Positions 34,160 through 46,836 of a stretch of 64,000 bases of DNA are shown piece after piece. The stretch covers positions 52,975,070 to 53,039,069 of the forward strand of contig CM049320.1 in the NCBI GenBank assembly GCA_026874595.1, written 5' to 3'. A program made the position numbers and the translations under genes. The notes beneath the pieces were generated by a model, which saw only the letters and a list, made by a program, of their open reading frames with translations, was not told where the DNA came from and made no database searches. This DNA comes from Sipunculus nudus. Taxonomy: Eukaryota; Annelida; Sipuncula; Golfingiida; Sipunculidae. Positions within the stretch are counted from its first letter, which is position 1, and each line of letters begins with the position of its first letter.

Positions 34160-35569
34160 CAGAGGAATCCTACCAGAAACCTGGAGGAAAGCTTATCTTA
34201 CCTCTGGAACCTAGGACGAGATTAAACCTGAGAAGAGAAACTCAGTCCCTTTGAGGCGCTTAAGGTTAAAATAACACAGTACTTGTAAAAATCCGTTAAA
34301 CACCAAACAATGCCTCGATAATCTAGGAGTCCGACAGGACCTGATGCGTGACGATGTAAACAAACACTTGAGAAGTGTGGCGATCAATGACTGTATGAAC
34401 ACGTGGACTTACGGGAAAATACAGTATCTGGACAAACATCAGTGAATAAAAATAAAATTCCCAACCAATGTGAGATCTAATGCACATATAGCTACTACAC
34501 ATATAATGGTAAAACCCTAGCAGTTCTTACAGTTCCGCAACTAGAGAAAGGCAGAATACTAATTATTATTCACTGACAAATGACAGATGATTGTCAGAGT
34601 GTCATGCCAAGGAACAAGACAACCTCATACCATTTATCTAGCTTTCCATAGCTCAAAACATGTGGTAAAACTCTAACCAAGTCTGTTTAATTCAATAAAC
34701 AGATCCCAGTTGTGACAAGAAGTTACATAACTTGTCACTCTAATAAGTAAATCCGTGTTCACGAACTCACTCTTCCATTACTAATCTCTAAGTTTGTATT
34801 AAATAAATTTTGTCTGCAATAATTACCAGGTAAAAATTCTTACAGTGTTGTTTTATAACAATCAACTTGCTTGACAACGCAATTATCCCAGAGTCTTTTC
34901 ATTGTTAAAGATCCGATAATTCAGCCAAAAATCGTTGGAGCGAACTTGGTCAAAGGCCACCTAAGAATTATTGTTGTGCACTGTTAAAAAAAATTGAAAC
35001 AGCAGTTCTGAAGAAGAAATCTATGGCAGTCCTTAGTTTGATATAGGCTTACATGGCCAAATTACCAACTTAAGCTTTCTCCTACTCTACCATAAATCAA
35101 TGAACCCAATCTATGCTTACAGATTTGTCAGAACCTCACGCTGGAATAATTCTTGTGAAATATTAAACAATTTGGCTGGACAGTTGTTAAAAAAATTAAG
35201 TAGTAGCTGAAAGAGGCTTAAATTACTTAATGTGGTTACCTTTCCCCTTGTAAAAACAGGGCGCGCCACGAAAACCCTCAATTTTAAATATGAGTCATGT
35301 GACCAACATTTGTATAAAATTTGGTGATTATAGCTTTTAGACTGTAATGTTGCTATGCTTACTTGATCAAATGACTATGTTCAAATTCTTGTATCTCGGC
35401 AAAAATTCGCCGAACTAGTTCCATTTGAACAAACATTTTTGAGAGTTTAGCTGAATAATTTCGAAGAAGAAGATTTGCAGGTTTTCTTGCTTTTTCCCTG
35501 TTAAATGTAAATCCATACAGAAAAATAAGCTCAATCCGACAACGTTTGACAGTTTACTGAAGGATTGAA
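34160..35569. other. No gene or repeat recognised
   Basis: AT-rich single-copy-looking sequence up to the first copy of the 4.5-kb duplication. The minus-strand frame at 34211-34402 has no motif. Confidence 0.5.
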
Positions 35570-36335
35570 AAATAGTTTTGTGAAGAAAGCATCTTCAATT
35601 TTTATATAGTACTAGCTGATAAATCCGGTATACCGGGCTTTTTACCAGGGTTAGGCAGATGAACTAACTAATATGAGGAATGTTGGCTCAGTTTTTTTTT
35701 TTTACTCTAAAAGTTCAAAGAAAATAAAGATTTTCAGTTGGATACTGTCATAATAAGATATGTACAAATATTTTTTTTTATTTTGTGGCGCTGCAGTCAC
35801 GGCAAGAAATGCATAGGTACCGGTATGTTAACCTTGAAGACCTGGGTGGGTGATGATGTTTACATTTGCGAATCGGAATGGGACGCGGGACATTCAGGTT
35901 TTCGATAATCTTTGACTGGTTACTATTGGTGGACGTATAAAGAATAGGTTAATGTTAGGAAGACATGAACGATGAATTTAATAAATGTTTTTTAGGAAGT
36001 AAAATATTTCTGAAGAAAGATACGGAAATTTGCATACCTCGTTAGTAGCAGAAGCCGACCCAAGTGTTGTTGGAAGTGGTGTCTTTTAATCGTATCAGAC
36101 CAAATTGAGTCCTGGAAACCCCGACCCATCCCCACCCCACCCCATTTGCGGAAATGGGGACCTTGTATTAGGTCTTGTCATTTAGCTCCCTGGGTTGAAC
36201 CCCTCCTTTTCATAAAGCGAAAATTATGTGTTTTTCACATTTACTAAACACACATGTGGGTCAGATCCTGGGTCAGATGTCAGGTCAAACATGCTTAAAT
36301 CCCTCACTGAAAGCTTGGGTTATTCATTTGCACAA

Positions 36336-36985
36336 AAATAGAGAAAAACATTCGTAAAAATAGAAAAAATACAGGTTGCGCCACCAGACTGGAGAAACTG
36401 ATGAAACATTCCATGATCAATATCCATGCAAAGAATCATGGTGATTTATACAATAAATGTTCAGATACTTGAGCTTTTGTATCAACTTTTCCATTATTCT
36501 GGGAGGTACTTTAGAACCCCATAGCTCAGAGGTTATGGGTAACAGAGACCTAATTTCATGACTTTTCATGGGCCTCCCCGCAGGTCAAGCGAAAAGATTC
36601 TAGGTCCAGTCGTTACGATTTGTGCCCTGTTAACAGATGACCCAGCTTAAGAGGTCTCAGAAATAGAGAAAAAAATTCGTAAAAATCGAAAATATACAGG
36701 TGGCGCCACCAGACTGCAGAAACTGATGAAACACTCCATAGATCAATGTCCATGCAAAAAAATCATGGTGATCACTGCATTATTTGTTCAGATAATTGAG
36801 GCTTTGTATCAAATTTTCAATTATTCTTGGGGGGGGGGGGGGTACTTCGGAGCCCCATAGCTCGAAGAATATGGGTAACAGATACCTAATTTCAGGTTTC
36901 CTACAGGATTTTTTTATGAACCTCCCAGGATGTCAAGTTGCAAGATTCTAGGTCCAGCAGTTACAGTTTGTGCCCTGTTAACGGA
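36336..36985. repeat. 325-bp diverged tandem pair (copy 1)
   Basis: Units start at 36336 and 36661 with AAATAGAGAAAAA. Both contain GCGCCACCAGACTG, AAACTGATGAAACA(T/C)TCCAT, ATCATGGTGAT, CCCCATAGCTC and TGTGCCCTGTTAAC. The second has the GGTGGCGCCACC palindrome at 36699-36710. Its end, with a GGACGGACGACGGACAAAG-like phrase and a short hairpin followed by CTAA (about 37025-37056), recalls non-autonomous Helitron termini; this is weak. Confidence 0.85.
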
Positions 36986-37319
36986 CGGATGGTTGGCCGG
37001 ACGACGGACAAAGAGTGATCGCATTAGGTCAGATGACTTACAGTCAGCTGAGCTAAAAACGAGATTTTACTTTTTTCCGCTCTTCAGTCCACAATTTTCG
37101 AGCAATCGCCTTGAAAGTTATATAGTTGATAGAAAAAATTTACTCCTACAAGACTTGTTTTTAGGGGAGATATGTCAAAAGTCAATGTCAACAAAAAAAC
37201 CTAAAATATTATTTTGCTCATAACTTGGTCAAGTTATGGATCTATCTTTACAAACTACTGCTCATTTTCTTCCTCTTCTTTGTAAAATGATCTAGCTACC
37301 TGTCTCCTAGACCCAGTCG

Positions 37320-37344
37320 TGGCTCTGTTGTAAACACAGAGCCA
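37320..37344. other. Hairpin with 9-bp perfect stem (copy at 41822-41846)
   Basis: TGGCTCTGT and ACAGAGCCA flank a 7-base loop. The same hairpin is in copy 2. Function unknown. Confidence 0.6.
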
Positions 37345-39849
37345 TAGGTCGCTGCCTTCATTTATTTAACGGACGGGAACGCAGGCACTGTCAGACGATG
37401 GTAAGCCGGGCCGGATGATTGTTTCAGCCAGCGGTGTGCAATGCACGTGTTTCATCATTACTGCTAACTTCCTGACCCACCCAGCGGAAATGTGACACAT
37501 GCACCTGCATGGCTAAACAATCCAGTGCGTAACCCTAGTAACAATCCGTGTAGCCAGCGGTCTTGTGTGGCCAGAGGTCCAGTTACATGAACACTCAATG
37601 GGATATTTTTACATGGGCCTACTGAATATTTGCTACCTGATGCGACTGTGGGGAATAACTCGTTTTATTAAAAAAAAAAAAAAATGGACGTCATGAACGA
37701 GATATGAAAATTATATTTTATCAGATAGATAATTTTATAAGGTTTAAAATGATAAATACTTTATACTTTTGCATGAAAACAGAAAGATTCATATGGATTT
37801 TATTGAGACAAGAGTGCAAAATGAATACAGACCTTCTATGCGAATGTTATGTAATATTTTAGAGTTGAATACTGGGCAGGCAAATATGGCAATGCTTGTT
37901 TCTATTTCGACTCAGCCTCACCTTCTGATGATACCTTTGGCAATTGAGATAGAGAAGGGGGGGGGGATGGGAGACAAGTAAAACAGAGCGACAGAGAGAA
38001 AACATTTGAAGCGCTAACTCCTGCAATGGTCCAAGAATACATGCAAGTCAAATGTGCACCTTAGGCCATAGACACTCAAATTCGCAATTTATCAATGTAA
38101 ACTATTTGTTTATTTATTATCGTCACCTAATTTTAACACCAGGACACAATGATAAAGATTATAGTTCATATAAACCGTTAGTGCGCAATACTTTGAGGGT
38201 CTGTGAAGCTGTCCCAAACGGAGGAAACATTTAAGGTAACTTTAACAAATACGCATTAGTTTAAATATATCAGATTTATCTTTCAGTTTTGAATTAATTC
38301 AAAATTAGTTTCTATGCATGGAAAAATTATATCTAAAAAGATTTCCCAGTACTTAGGATCTATGCGATGTAGGATTTTGAAAACTGTCGATCTACCCTGG
38401 TAATGTCGAACTACCATGTTCTTTCGATAGGCGATTGTTTCTCTCAAGCAGATTCTTCCTGCTCTTTACTGCCCTGAGAGCAGCTTATAGATTGACCTAC
38501 TCATGTTATCCAAATCTATGCTTGAAATTTTTATTTACTTTTACCATTAAACCCAAAAAAAAATCATAATTTCTCTCGATTGTATAAAATCTGCCTCATT
38601 ACCTTCATGCAATATGTACTTGCATACATTCCGGATATAAGCTTACTACGCAGAAATATCGGTCTACACAACACAATGTTTGTCATACTTTGGTGATCAT
38701 ACGGTAAATAAAATGATCCAGGTGATTTAAAAAAGATAAGACACTTTTCCCATCTGTATTATTCTTAGTGCATCGTATGTAAATTATGCATCGATTCTCG
38801 GGAATAAGATCTGTCTCTACGTTTATAAAAACGTTTGTGACTGACCAATCAGAATAAAGATTAAAAATCATGTCATATAGACAATGAAATACCAAAAATT
38901 ATGAGGCAATGGATTTGAAACGAACAACGGACCAAAAACAACACTAGGATTGTCCCAGACAATCCTTGTCTCAGACATTTATAAAAATAAAACAGTGGAT
39001 ATAAGAAACAAACAGTGGATATGTTGCAAACATCCGGCGTACAACAAGAGCGAACTATCATAAAGTTGTAACTGAGGGACGAGGAAAGGTGACGCATAAG
39101 TCTATAACAACAGCTATAAAAAAAAGGACCGCTTAAGGTATTTGTGGAAGAAAATAAAAAAGTTACAATAACTCCAAAAACGAAGCGCATATATTATTGA
39201 TGGATTAAACGCATATAAAGATATTTCAAATAAGTTCAATGAAAAATACAATAATTGAATTAAATGATGTGCAACAGATTTCAAGGACAAAGGAGTTGTA
39301 ATGAAGACTATTCTTGCTTAAATTATAACCGATGCAGTCGTAAAAGGCACCACAAGATAATTTACATTAAGGCAAATTTTACCATGCCTTTTCGGTTGTT
39401 CCCTCAGTCATATAAGACGGCGGGAAGGAAACCCGTGTTCCTGTTCTGACAGTACGGTTGAAATCATTTAAAAATATAAAGGTACGCTATAGAGGATCAT
39501 GGCATAGACAAAAACGATGTCGTAGATATGGTTTTAAAAAAAATCCTGATACCAAGGAGAAACTTTTTAAGTATTTGTCAGAACTAAAATGAAATATTTG
39601 TACAAATACCATAATTAAACACAGTGCAACACTATATATAGCATCTTAGCAGCAACTGCCTAAATATAAATAAATCCTTACCTTAATTAATTGTGCACCC
39701 CTCATGAAGGTTTGTCTGACACACTATTAAAATTTATATTTATTGATCCTAAAACGCCCGTCGCCAGAACCGCATATCATCTGAAAGAGACCAACCAGTA
39801 GCGCCATCTGACGTACCTGAAAACAACTTATCTATGGCGGTACTCTACA

Positions 39850-40074
39850 ACATGTGTGCAAGTTTGGAAGGAAATTTCATCTTATAATAGATCACGAGGT
39901 AGTAAAGTACATTGCTGTTGCCTTGATGCCGGCAAATCAGCCTTCGATAGATTGAATATTGGTAAAATGTTTTCGTACTTATTAAAACGAGATGGTTCCA
40001 GGTTCCTACTTATGCTAAACAAAGAATTAATCCATACGTGTTGTATGGAATGATGAGACCTCTGAAAGTTATTT
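39850..40074 (+). pseudogene. LINE reverse transcriptase fragment cut by the duplication junction
   Basis: A 65-codon frame (39856-40053) reads RGSKVHCCCLDAGKSAFDRL, the RT block with the first catalytic Asp (LDA-x-KAFD-like, with an extra residue), then MFSYLLKRD and LLMLNKELI. The RT sequence stops at 40074, where copy 2 of the 4.5-kb unit begins. In copy 2 the same sequence (from 44358) continues into the next RT blocks. So this is a truncated duplicate, not a separate insertion. Confidence 0.75.
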
Positions 40075-43000
40075 AAATAGTTTTGTGAAGAAAGCATCTT
40101 CAATTTTTATATAGTACTAGCTGATAAATCCGGTATACCGGGCTTTTTACCAGGGTTAGGCAGATGAACTAACTAATATGAGGAATGTTGGCTCAGTTTT
40201 TTTTTTTTACTCTAAAAGTTCAAAGAAAATAAAGATTTTCAGTTGGATACTGTCATAATAAGATATGTACAAATATTTTTTTTTATTTTGTGGCGCTGCA
40301 GTCACGGAAAGAAATGCATAGGTACCGGTATGTTTACCTTGAAGACCTGGGTGGGTGATGATGTTTACATTTGCGAATCGGAATGGGACGCGGGACATTC
40401 AGGTTTTCGATAATCTTTGACTGGTTACTATTGGTGGACGTATAAAGAATAGGTTAATGTTAGGAAGACATGAACGATGAATTTAATAAATGTTTTTTAG
40501 GAAGTAAAATATTTCTGAAGAAAGATACGGAAATTTGCATACCTCGTTAGTAGCAGAAGCCGACCCAAGTGTTGTTGGTAGTGGTGTCTTTTAATCGTAT
40601 CAGACCAAATTGAGTCCTGGAAACCCCGACCCATCCCCACCCCACCCCATTTGCGGAAATGGGGACCTTGTATTAGGTCTTGTCATTTAGCTCCCTGGGT
40701 TGAACCCCTCCTTTTCATAAAGCGAAAATTATGTGTTTTTCACATTTACTAAACACACATGTGGGTCAGATCCTGGGTCAGATGTCAGGTCAAACATGCT
40801 TAAATCCCTCACTGAAAGCTTGGGTTATTCATTTGCACAAAAATAGAGAAAAACATTCGTAAAAATAGAAAAAATACAGGTTGCGCCACCAGACTGGAGA
40901 AACTGATGAAACATTCCATGATCAATATCCATGCAAAGAATCATGGTGATTTATACAATAAATGTTCAGATACTTGAGCTTTTGTATCAACTTTTCCATT
41001 ATTCTGGGAGGTACTTTAGAACCCCATAGCTCAGAGGTTATGGGTAACAGAGACCTAATTTCATGACTTTTCATGGGCCTCCCCGCAGGTCAAGCGAAAA
41101 GATTCTAGGTCCAGTCGTTACGATTTGTGCCCTGTTAACAGATGACCCAGCTTAAGAGGTCTCAGAAATAGAGAAAAAAATTCGTAAAAATCGAAAATAT
41201 ACAGGTGGCGCCACCAGACTGCAGAAACTGATGAAACACTCCATAGATCAATGTCCATGCAAAAAAATCATGGTGATCACTGCATTATTTGTTCAGATAA
41301 TTGAGGCTTTGTATCAAATTTTCAATTATTCTTGGGGGGGGGGGTACTTCGGAGCCCCATAGCTCGAAGAATATGGGTAACAGATACCTAATTTCAGGTT
41401 TCCTACAGGATTTTTTTATGAACCTCCCAGGATGTCAAGTTGCAAGATTCTAGGTCCAGCAGTTACAGTTTGTGCCCTGTTAACGGACGGATGGTTGGCC
41501 GGACGACGGACAAAGAGTGATCGCATTAGGTCAGATGACTTACAGTCAGCTGAGCTAAAAACGAGATTTTACTTTTTTCCGCTCTTCAGTCCACAATTTT
41601 CGAGCAATCGCCTTGAAAGTTATATAGTTGATAGAAAAAATTTACTCCTACAAGACTTGTTTTTAGGGGAGATATGTCAAAAGTCAATGTCAACAAAAAA
41701 ACCTAAAATATTATTTTGCTCATAACTTGGTCAAGTTATGGATCTATCTTTACAAACTACTGCTCATTTTCTTCCTCTTCTTTGTAAAATGATCTAGCTA
41801 CCTGTCTCCTAGACCCAGTCGTGGCTCTGTTGTAAACACAGAGCCATAGGTCGCTGCCTTCATTTATTTAACGGACGGGAACGCAGGCACTGTCAGACGA
41901 TGGTAAGCCGGGCCGGATGATTGTTTCAGCCAGCGGTGTGCAATGCACGTGTTTCATCATTACTGCTAACTTCCTGACCCACCCAGCGGAAATGTGACAC
42001 ATGCACCTGCATGGCTAAACAATCCAGTGCGTAACCCTAGTAACAATCCGTGTAGCCAGCGGTCTTGTGTGGCCAGAGGTCCAGTTACATGAACACTCAA
42101 TGGGATATTTTTACATGGGCCTACTGAATATTTGCTACCTGATGCGACTGTGGGGAATAACTCGTTTTATTAAAAAAAAAAAAAAAATGGACGTCATGAA
42201 CGAGATATGAAAATTATATTTTATCAGATAGATAATTTTATAAGGTTTAAAATGATAAATACTTTATACTTTTGCATGAAAACAGAAAGATTCATATGGA
42301 TTTTATTGAGACAAGAGTGCAAAATGAATACAGACCTTCTATGCGAATGTTATGTTATATTTTAGAGTTGAATACTGGGCAGGCAAATATGGCAATGCTT
42401 GTTTCTATTTCGACTCAGCCTCACCTTCTGATGATACCTTTGGCAATTGAGATAGAGAAGGGGGGGGGGGGGGGATGGGAGACAAGTAAAACAGAGCGAC
42501 AGAGAGAAAACATTTGAAGCGCTAACTCCTGCAATGGTCCAAGAATACATGCAAGTCAAATGTGCACCTTAGGCCATAGACACTCAAATTCGCAATTTAT
42601 CAATGTAAACTATTTGTTTATTTATTATCGTCACCTAATTTTAACACCAGGACACAATGATAAAGATTATAGTTCATATAAACCGTTAGTGCGCAATACT
42701 TTGAGGGTCTGTGAAGCTGTCCCAAACGGAGGAAACATTTAAGGTAACTTTAACAAATACGCATTAGTTTAAATATATCAGATTTATCTTTCAGTTTTGA
42801 ATTAATTCAAAATTAGTTTCTATGCATGGAAAAATTATATCTAAAAAGATTTCCCAGTACTTAGGATCTATGCGATGTAGGATTTTGAAAACTGTCGATC
42901 TACCCTGGTAATGTCGAACTACCATGTTCTTTCGATAGGCGATTGTTTCTCTCAAGCAGATTCTTCCTGCTCTTTACTGCCCTGAGAGCAGCTTATAGAT

Positions 43001-44582
43001 TGACCTACTCATGTTATCCAAATCTATGCTTGAAATTTTTATTTACTTTTACCATTAAACCCAAAAAAAAATCATAATTTCTCTCGATTGTATAAAATCT
43101 GCCTCATTACCTTCATGCAATATGTACTTGCATACATTCCGGATATAAGCTTACTACGCAGAAATATCGGTCTACACAACACAATGTTTGTCATACTTTG
43201 GTGATCATACGGTAAATAAAATGATCCAGGTGATTTAAAAAAGATAAGACACTTTTCCCATCTGTATTATTCTTAGTGCATCGTATGTAAATTATGCATC
43301 GATTCTCGGGAATAAGATCTGTCTCTACGTTTATAAAAACGTTTGTGACTGACCAATCAGAATAAAGATTAAAAATCATGTCATATAGACAATGAAATAC
43401 CAAAAATTATGAGGCAATGGATTTGAAACGAACAACGGACCAAAAACAACACTAGGATTGTCCCAGACAATCCTTGTCTCAGACATTTATAAAAATAAAA
43501 CAGTGGATATAAGAAACAAACAGTGGATATGTTGCAAACATCCGGCGTACAACAAGAGCGAACTATCATAAAGTTGTAACTGAGGGACGAGGAAAGGTGA
43601 CGCATAAGTCTATAACAACAGCTATAAAAAAAAGGACCGCTTAAGGTATTTGTGGAAGAAAATAAAAAAGTTACAATAACTCCAAAAACGAAGCGCATAT
43701 ATTATTGATGGATTAAACGCATATAAAGATATTTCAAATAAGTTCAATGAAAAATACAATAATTGAATTAAATGATGTGCAACAGATTTCAAGGACAAAG
43801 GAGTTGTAATGAAGACTATTCTTGCTTAAATTATAACCGATGCAGTCGTAAAAGGCACCACAAGATAATTTACATTAAGGCAAATTTTACCATGCCTTTT
43901 CGGTTGTTCCCTCAGTCATATAAGACGGCGGGAAGGAAACCCGTGTTCCTGTTCTGACAGTACGGTTGAAATCATTTAAAAATATAAAGGTACGCTATAG
44001 AGGATCATGGCATAGACAAAAACGATGTCGTAGATATGGTTTTAAAAAAAATCCTGATACCAAGGAGAAACTTTTTAAGTATTTGTCAGAACTAAAATGA
44101 AATATTTGTACAAATACCATAATTAAACACAGTGCAACACTATATATAGCATCTTAGCAGCAACTGCCTAAATATAAATAAATCCTTACCTTAATTAATT
44201 GTGCACCCCTCATGAAGGTTTGACTGACACACTATTAAAATTTATATTTATTGATCCTAAAACGCCCGTCGCCAGAACCGCATATCATCTGAAAGAGACC
44301 AACCAGTAGCGCCATCTGACGTACCTGAAAACAACTTATCTATGGCGGTACTCTACAACATGTGTGCAAGTTTGGAAGGAAATTTCATCTTATAATAGAT
44401 CACGAGGTAGTAAAGTACATTGCTGTTGCCTTGATGCCGGCAAATCAGCCTTCGATAGATTGAATATTGGTAAAATGTTTTCGTACTTATTAAAACGAGA
44501 TGGTTCCAGGTTCCTACTTATGCTAAACAAAGAATTAATCCATACGTGTTGTATGGAATGATGAGACCTCTGAAAGTTATTT
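40075..44582. repeat. 4.5-kb tandem duplication, copy 2
   Basis: See copy 1. The junction at 40074/40075 joins ...GAAAGTTATTT to AAATAGTTTTG. At the left edge the flank is ...GGATTGAA before AAATAG; at the right edge GTTATTT is followed by TTCAG. Microhomology at the junction is at most a base or so. The internal 325-bp pair recurs at 40841-41487, and the GGTGGCGCCACC palindrome at 41204-41215. Confidence 0.97.
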
Positions 44583-45390
44583 TTCAGAAAATGGAGTTAA
44601 ACAAGGCGGGGTGCTCAATTCACAAACTTCTAACCTATACATCGATAAATTGATATGTAGATAGCGACAGAGTGATATTATTCTCTCATTGGACATAAAT
44701 ATGCAGGCTGCTGAGATACACTGATGAGCTGATGTTATCGGCATCATCGACAAGCTGGTTACAGCAAACTAGTGTATATCTTTAGCAAGTTTAAGGATGA
44801 GCACTCCATAATATACAATAAAAAACAGCATGTTTAGAATTTGGTAATATATCAATTGTGGATTATCCCAACATTTTTTTTAGACAACAACAGCTAAAAT
44901 GGCCGAGGATTAAATTCTTAGGAATATATATGTCCAGTTCTCTCACAGACAGTGATGACATACTGCGTAGGAGAGCAGATTGTTTTGGTGAACGTAAACT
45001 CTGTTTTAGGAACTTTGGTAACCTTCAAAGAAAGTAATTGAATACATTATTTTACAAATATTGCTGTTTCTTTTTTCACAGAGCTGGAAGCTCAGGACTA
45101 AAGATATTGCCTCTCTCACCACTGCATATAATAACCGTTTGAAATGTATTATGAAATTAAATCCAACAATCCATAAATATGTTAAGTATGGCCGAAAAAA
45201 ACCTGTAAAGTTCAGATAATTCTCTAGTTCACATATTGCTCGGAATGCTTGCCGAGCTTTTTTTACACACCTTGGTAGCAGTGTCTGGCAAAATCGTATT
45301 GTAGAGAGACTGGAAAAAATATCAATAGATTCTCATTTAAAGAATATGAATATGCTCAGGCATAGTTTGGAAGAGAAATGACTGAATGTC
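44358..45390 (+). pseudogene. LINE (non-LTR) reverse transcriptase relic, extends past copy 2
   Basis: RT blocks in order on the plus strand across frameshifts: LDAGKSAFDRL near 44440, FSENGVKQGGVLN (block B, NG-x-KQGG-x-L) at about 44583-44625, YIDKLI near 44640, and the active-site box reading Y-T-D-E at 44717-44728 (both residues around the usual A-D-D changed). Downstream, the C-terminal part SWKLRTKDIASLTTAYNNRL (about 45080-45140) and SVWQNRIVERLEKI (about 45280-45320) keep the LINE pattern. Many stops: non-functional. It may start upstream near 39260/43770, where AGRKPVFLF resembles the pre-RT region. Confidence 0.8.
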
Positions 45391-45824
45391 TTGATTGTGC
45401 CATGTATGTAGATAATTTTGACAAGGCAGATTTTATTTTTGTTATAAATTTGATAAATATCTGGAATTTTCATGACAATATATTATATTTTACAATTTTC
45501 GTACGCAATAAATGGGAAATAATCCCTACGATGGAAAGAGTTCTCATAGAAACACCTGGGAACAAATCTTAGAGAGATCGCCCTCCCTTAAAGTAAAAAA
45601 AAAAACAACACTAGGAATCCATGATCTAGACGCTCAGCTGAACTTGTCTTTAAGGATATTTTTTTTCTGGGTTTTCTCAAAGTATGGATCCTGTGATCAA
45701 GTTTAAAGCTTATCTGTCTGTTCAAACTGGAGTTGTCATTTAAGAATTATTTGTGAATGGATTGGCCCTGTGATGTAGACCTTTGACCTTGAAACCACAA
45801 AATCAATAGAGTTCTTACTTAAGT

Positions 45825-46040
45825 GTATCTGGCTATAACAGCAATGATAAAGCAACTACCTATGCACACAACGGATCTACTTAGTTTTCGAGGTTGTAGT
45901 TTAGTTGTGTGTTTGTTGTTTTAATAAATAGTGACTGTCCTCCCTTCCCTAAAAGTTAAGGCAGGGAGTTACACATTCCTCTCCCGATCTTCCTGCCGTA
46001 ACAACACCCCTTCCTGTCCTAACATTTGGGGTATGAAGAT
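45825..46040. repeat. Stray fragment of segmental-duplication block y
   Basis: Matches 9603-9840: TATCTGGCTATAACA(A/G)CAAT, AAAGCAACTACC, AAGGCAGGGAGTTACACATT and GTAACAACACCC(C/T)TTC are shared in order. It is closer to copy A than to copy B, and is separated from them by about 24 kb. Confidence 0.85.
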
Positions 46041-46442
46041 AAATTGCATTGAAATGTAAGGTTGGCCTTCCTGCGACTACAGGTGTTGTCGGAGGTGTGC
46101 GCTATGTGAGTGCTTTCTAGGTATAAATTGTGAGCAATGCTTTTGAAAGCTTGAAGACAATATGGATCTGGGAATCACATGGTGGAAATTCCAAAGTGCT
46201 GCCTCATGCTTAAATGAGTGCAGTATTACCCTTTCTGCCATGATAGTTTGTGAAGTTGTTCAATGTATCAACTACTGATTAATTGTCGTGCAGGGGTACT
46301 TGTCATACAACTTTGTTACAAAGGGCGTTAGACATTTTTTTAAAGATGGTCGCAGTTACTTAATGGTTCTTTAAGTGTTGCATAATCATCTTGAGTGGTA
46401 TTCGTTAAGATTCTTTCATGGTACATCTTATATAATAAAATA

Positions 46443-46766
46443 CAGTTGAACCTCTATAATGTGGGCACTCTTGGGACTGGACCGAAGTGCCCACTTTATA
46501 GAGGTGCCCACTAAATGAAAGGTAATGGCTACCACATAGAGTGCTGCCCCCTTGCATGATATATTGCTATACTCATGTTTTGAGATTACTAAATTAACTA
46601 ATTGCATGTATCATCTCTCTTTATGAAGTTTTTCAGTGAAAAATTATTTTTAATTATCGAGACATTTGTTAGAAAATATGTATTTTATTACATAAAAGTT
46701 CGGACAAAAAATAACCACAATAAAAGAAAGCTTTGTGCATATGGCCTGTAAGATGGGTAGGTAGGT

Positions 46767-46836
<70 letters not shown>

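Larger units (their letters stand above)
35570..40074. repeat. 4.5-kb tandem duplication, copy 1
   Basis: Head-to-tail with copy 2 at 40075-44582. By eye I find five substitutions (near 35807, 35834, 36076, 37853 and 39713) and three homopolymer length changes: G14/G11 (about 36829), A15/A16 (about 37670) and G10/G15 (about 37957). Everything else compared is identical. Contents: a CCGGTATACCGG palindrome near 35623, the 325-bp diverged pair, a 330-bp-family unit, a 9-bp-stem hairpin at 37320 and the 5' part of a LINE RT relic at its right edge. No intact gene. Confidence 0.97.

Noticed and set aside
35570-37060. Non-autonomous Helitron covering the 325-bp pair
   Set aside because: A hairpin followed by CTAA is present near 37050, but no 5' TC end or A|T insertion site could be fixed, so it is not called.
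36930-37223. 97-codon frame kept identically in both 4.5-kb copies (also 38873-39190 and others)
   Set aside because: Identity reflects the recent duplication of all the DNA, not selection. The frame covers repeat sequence (325-bp and 330-bp families).
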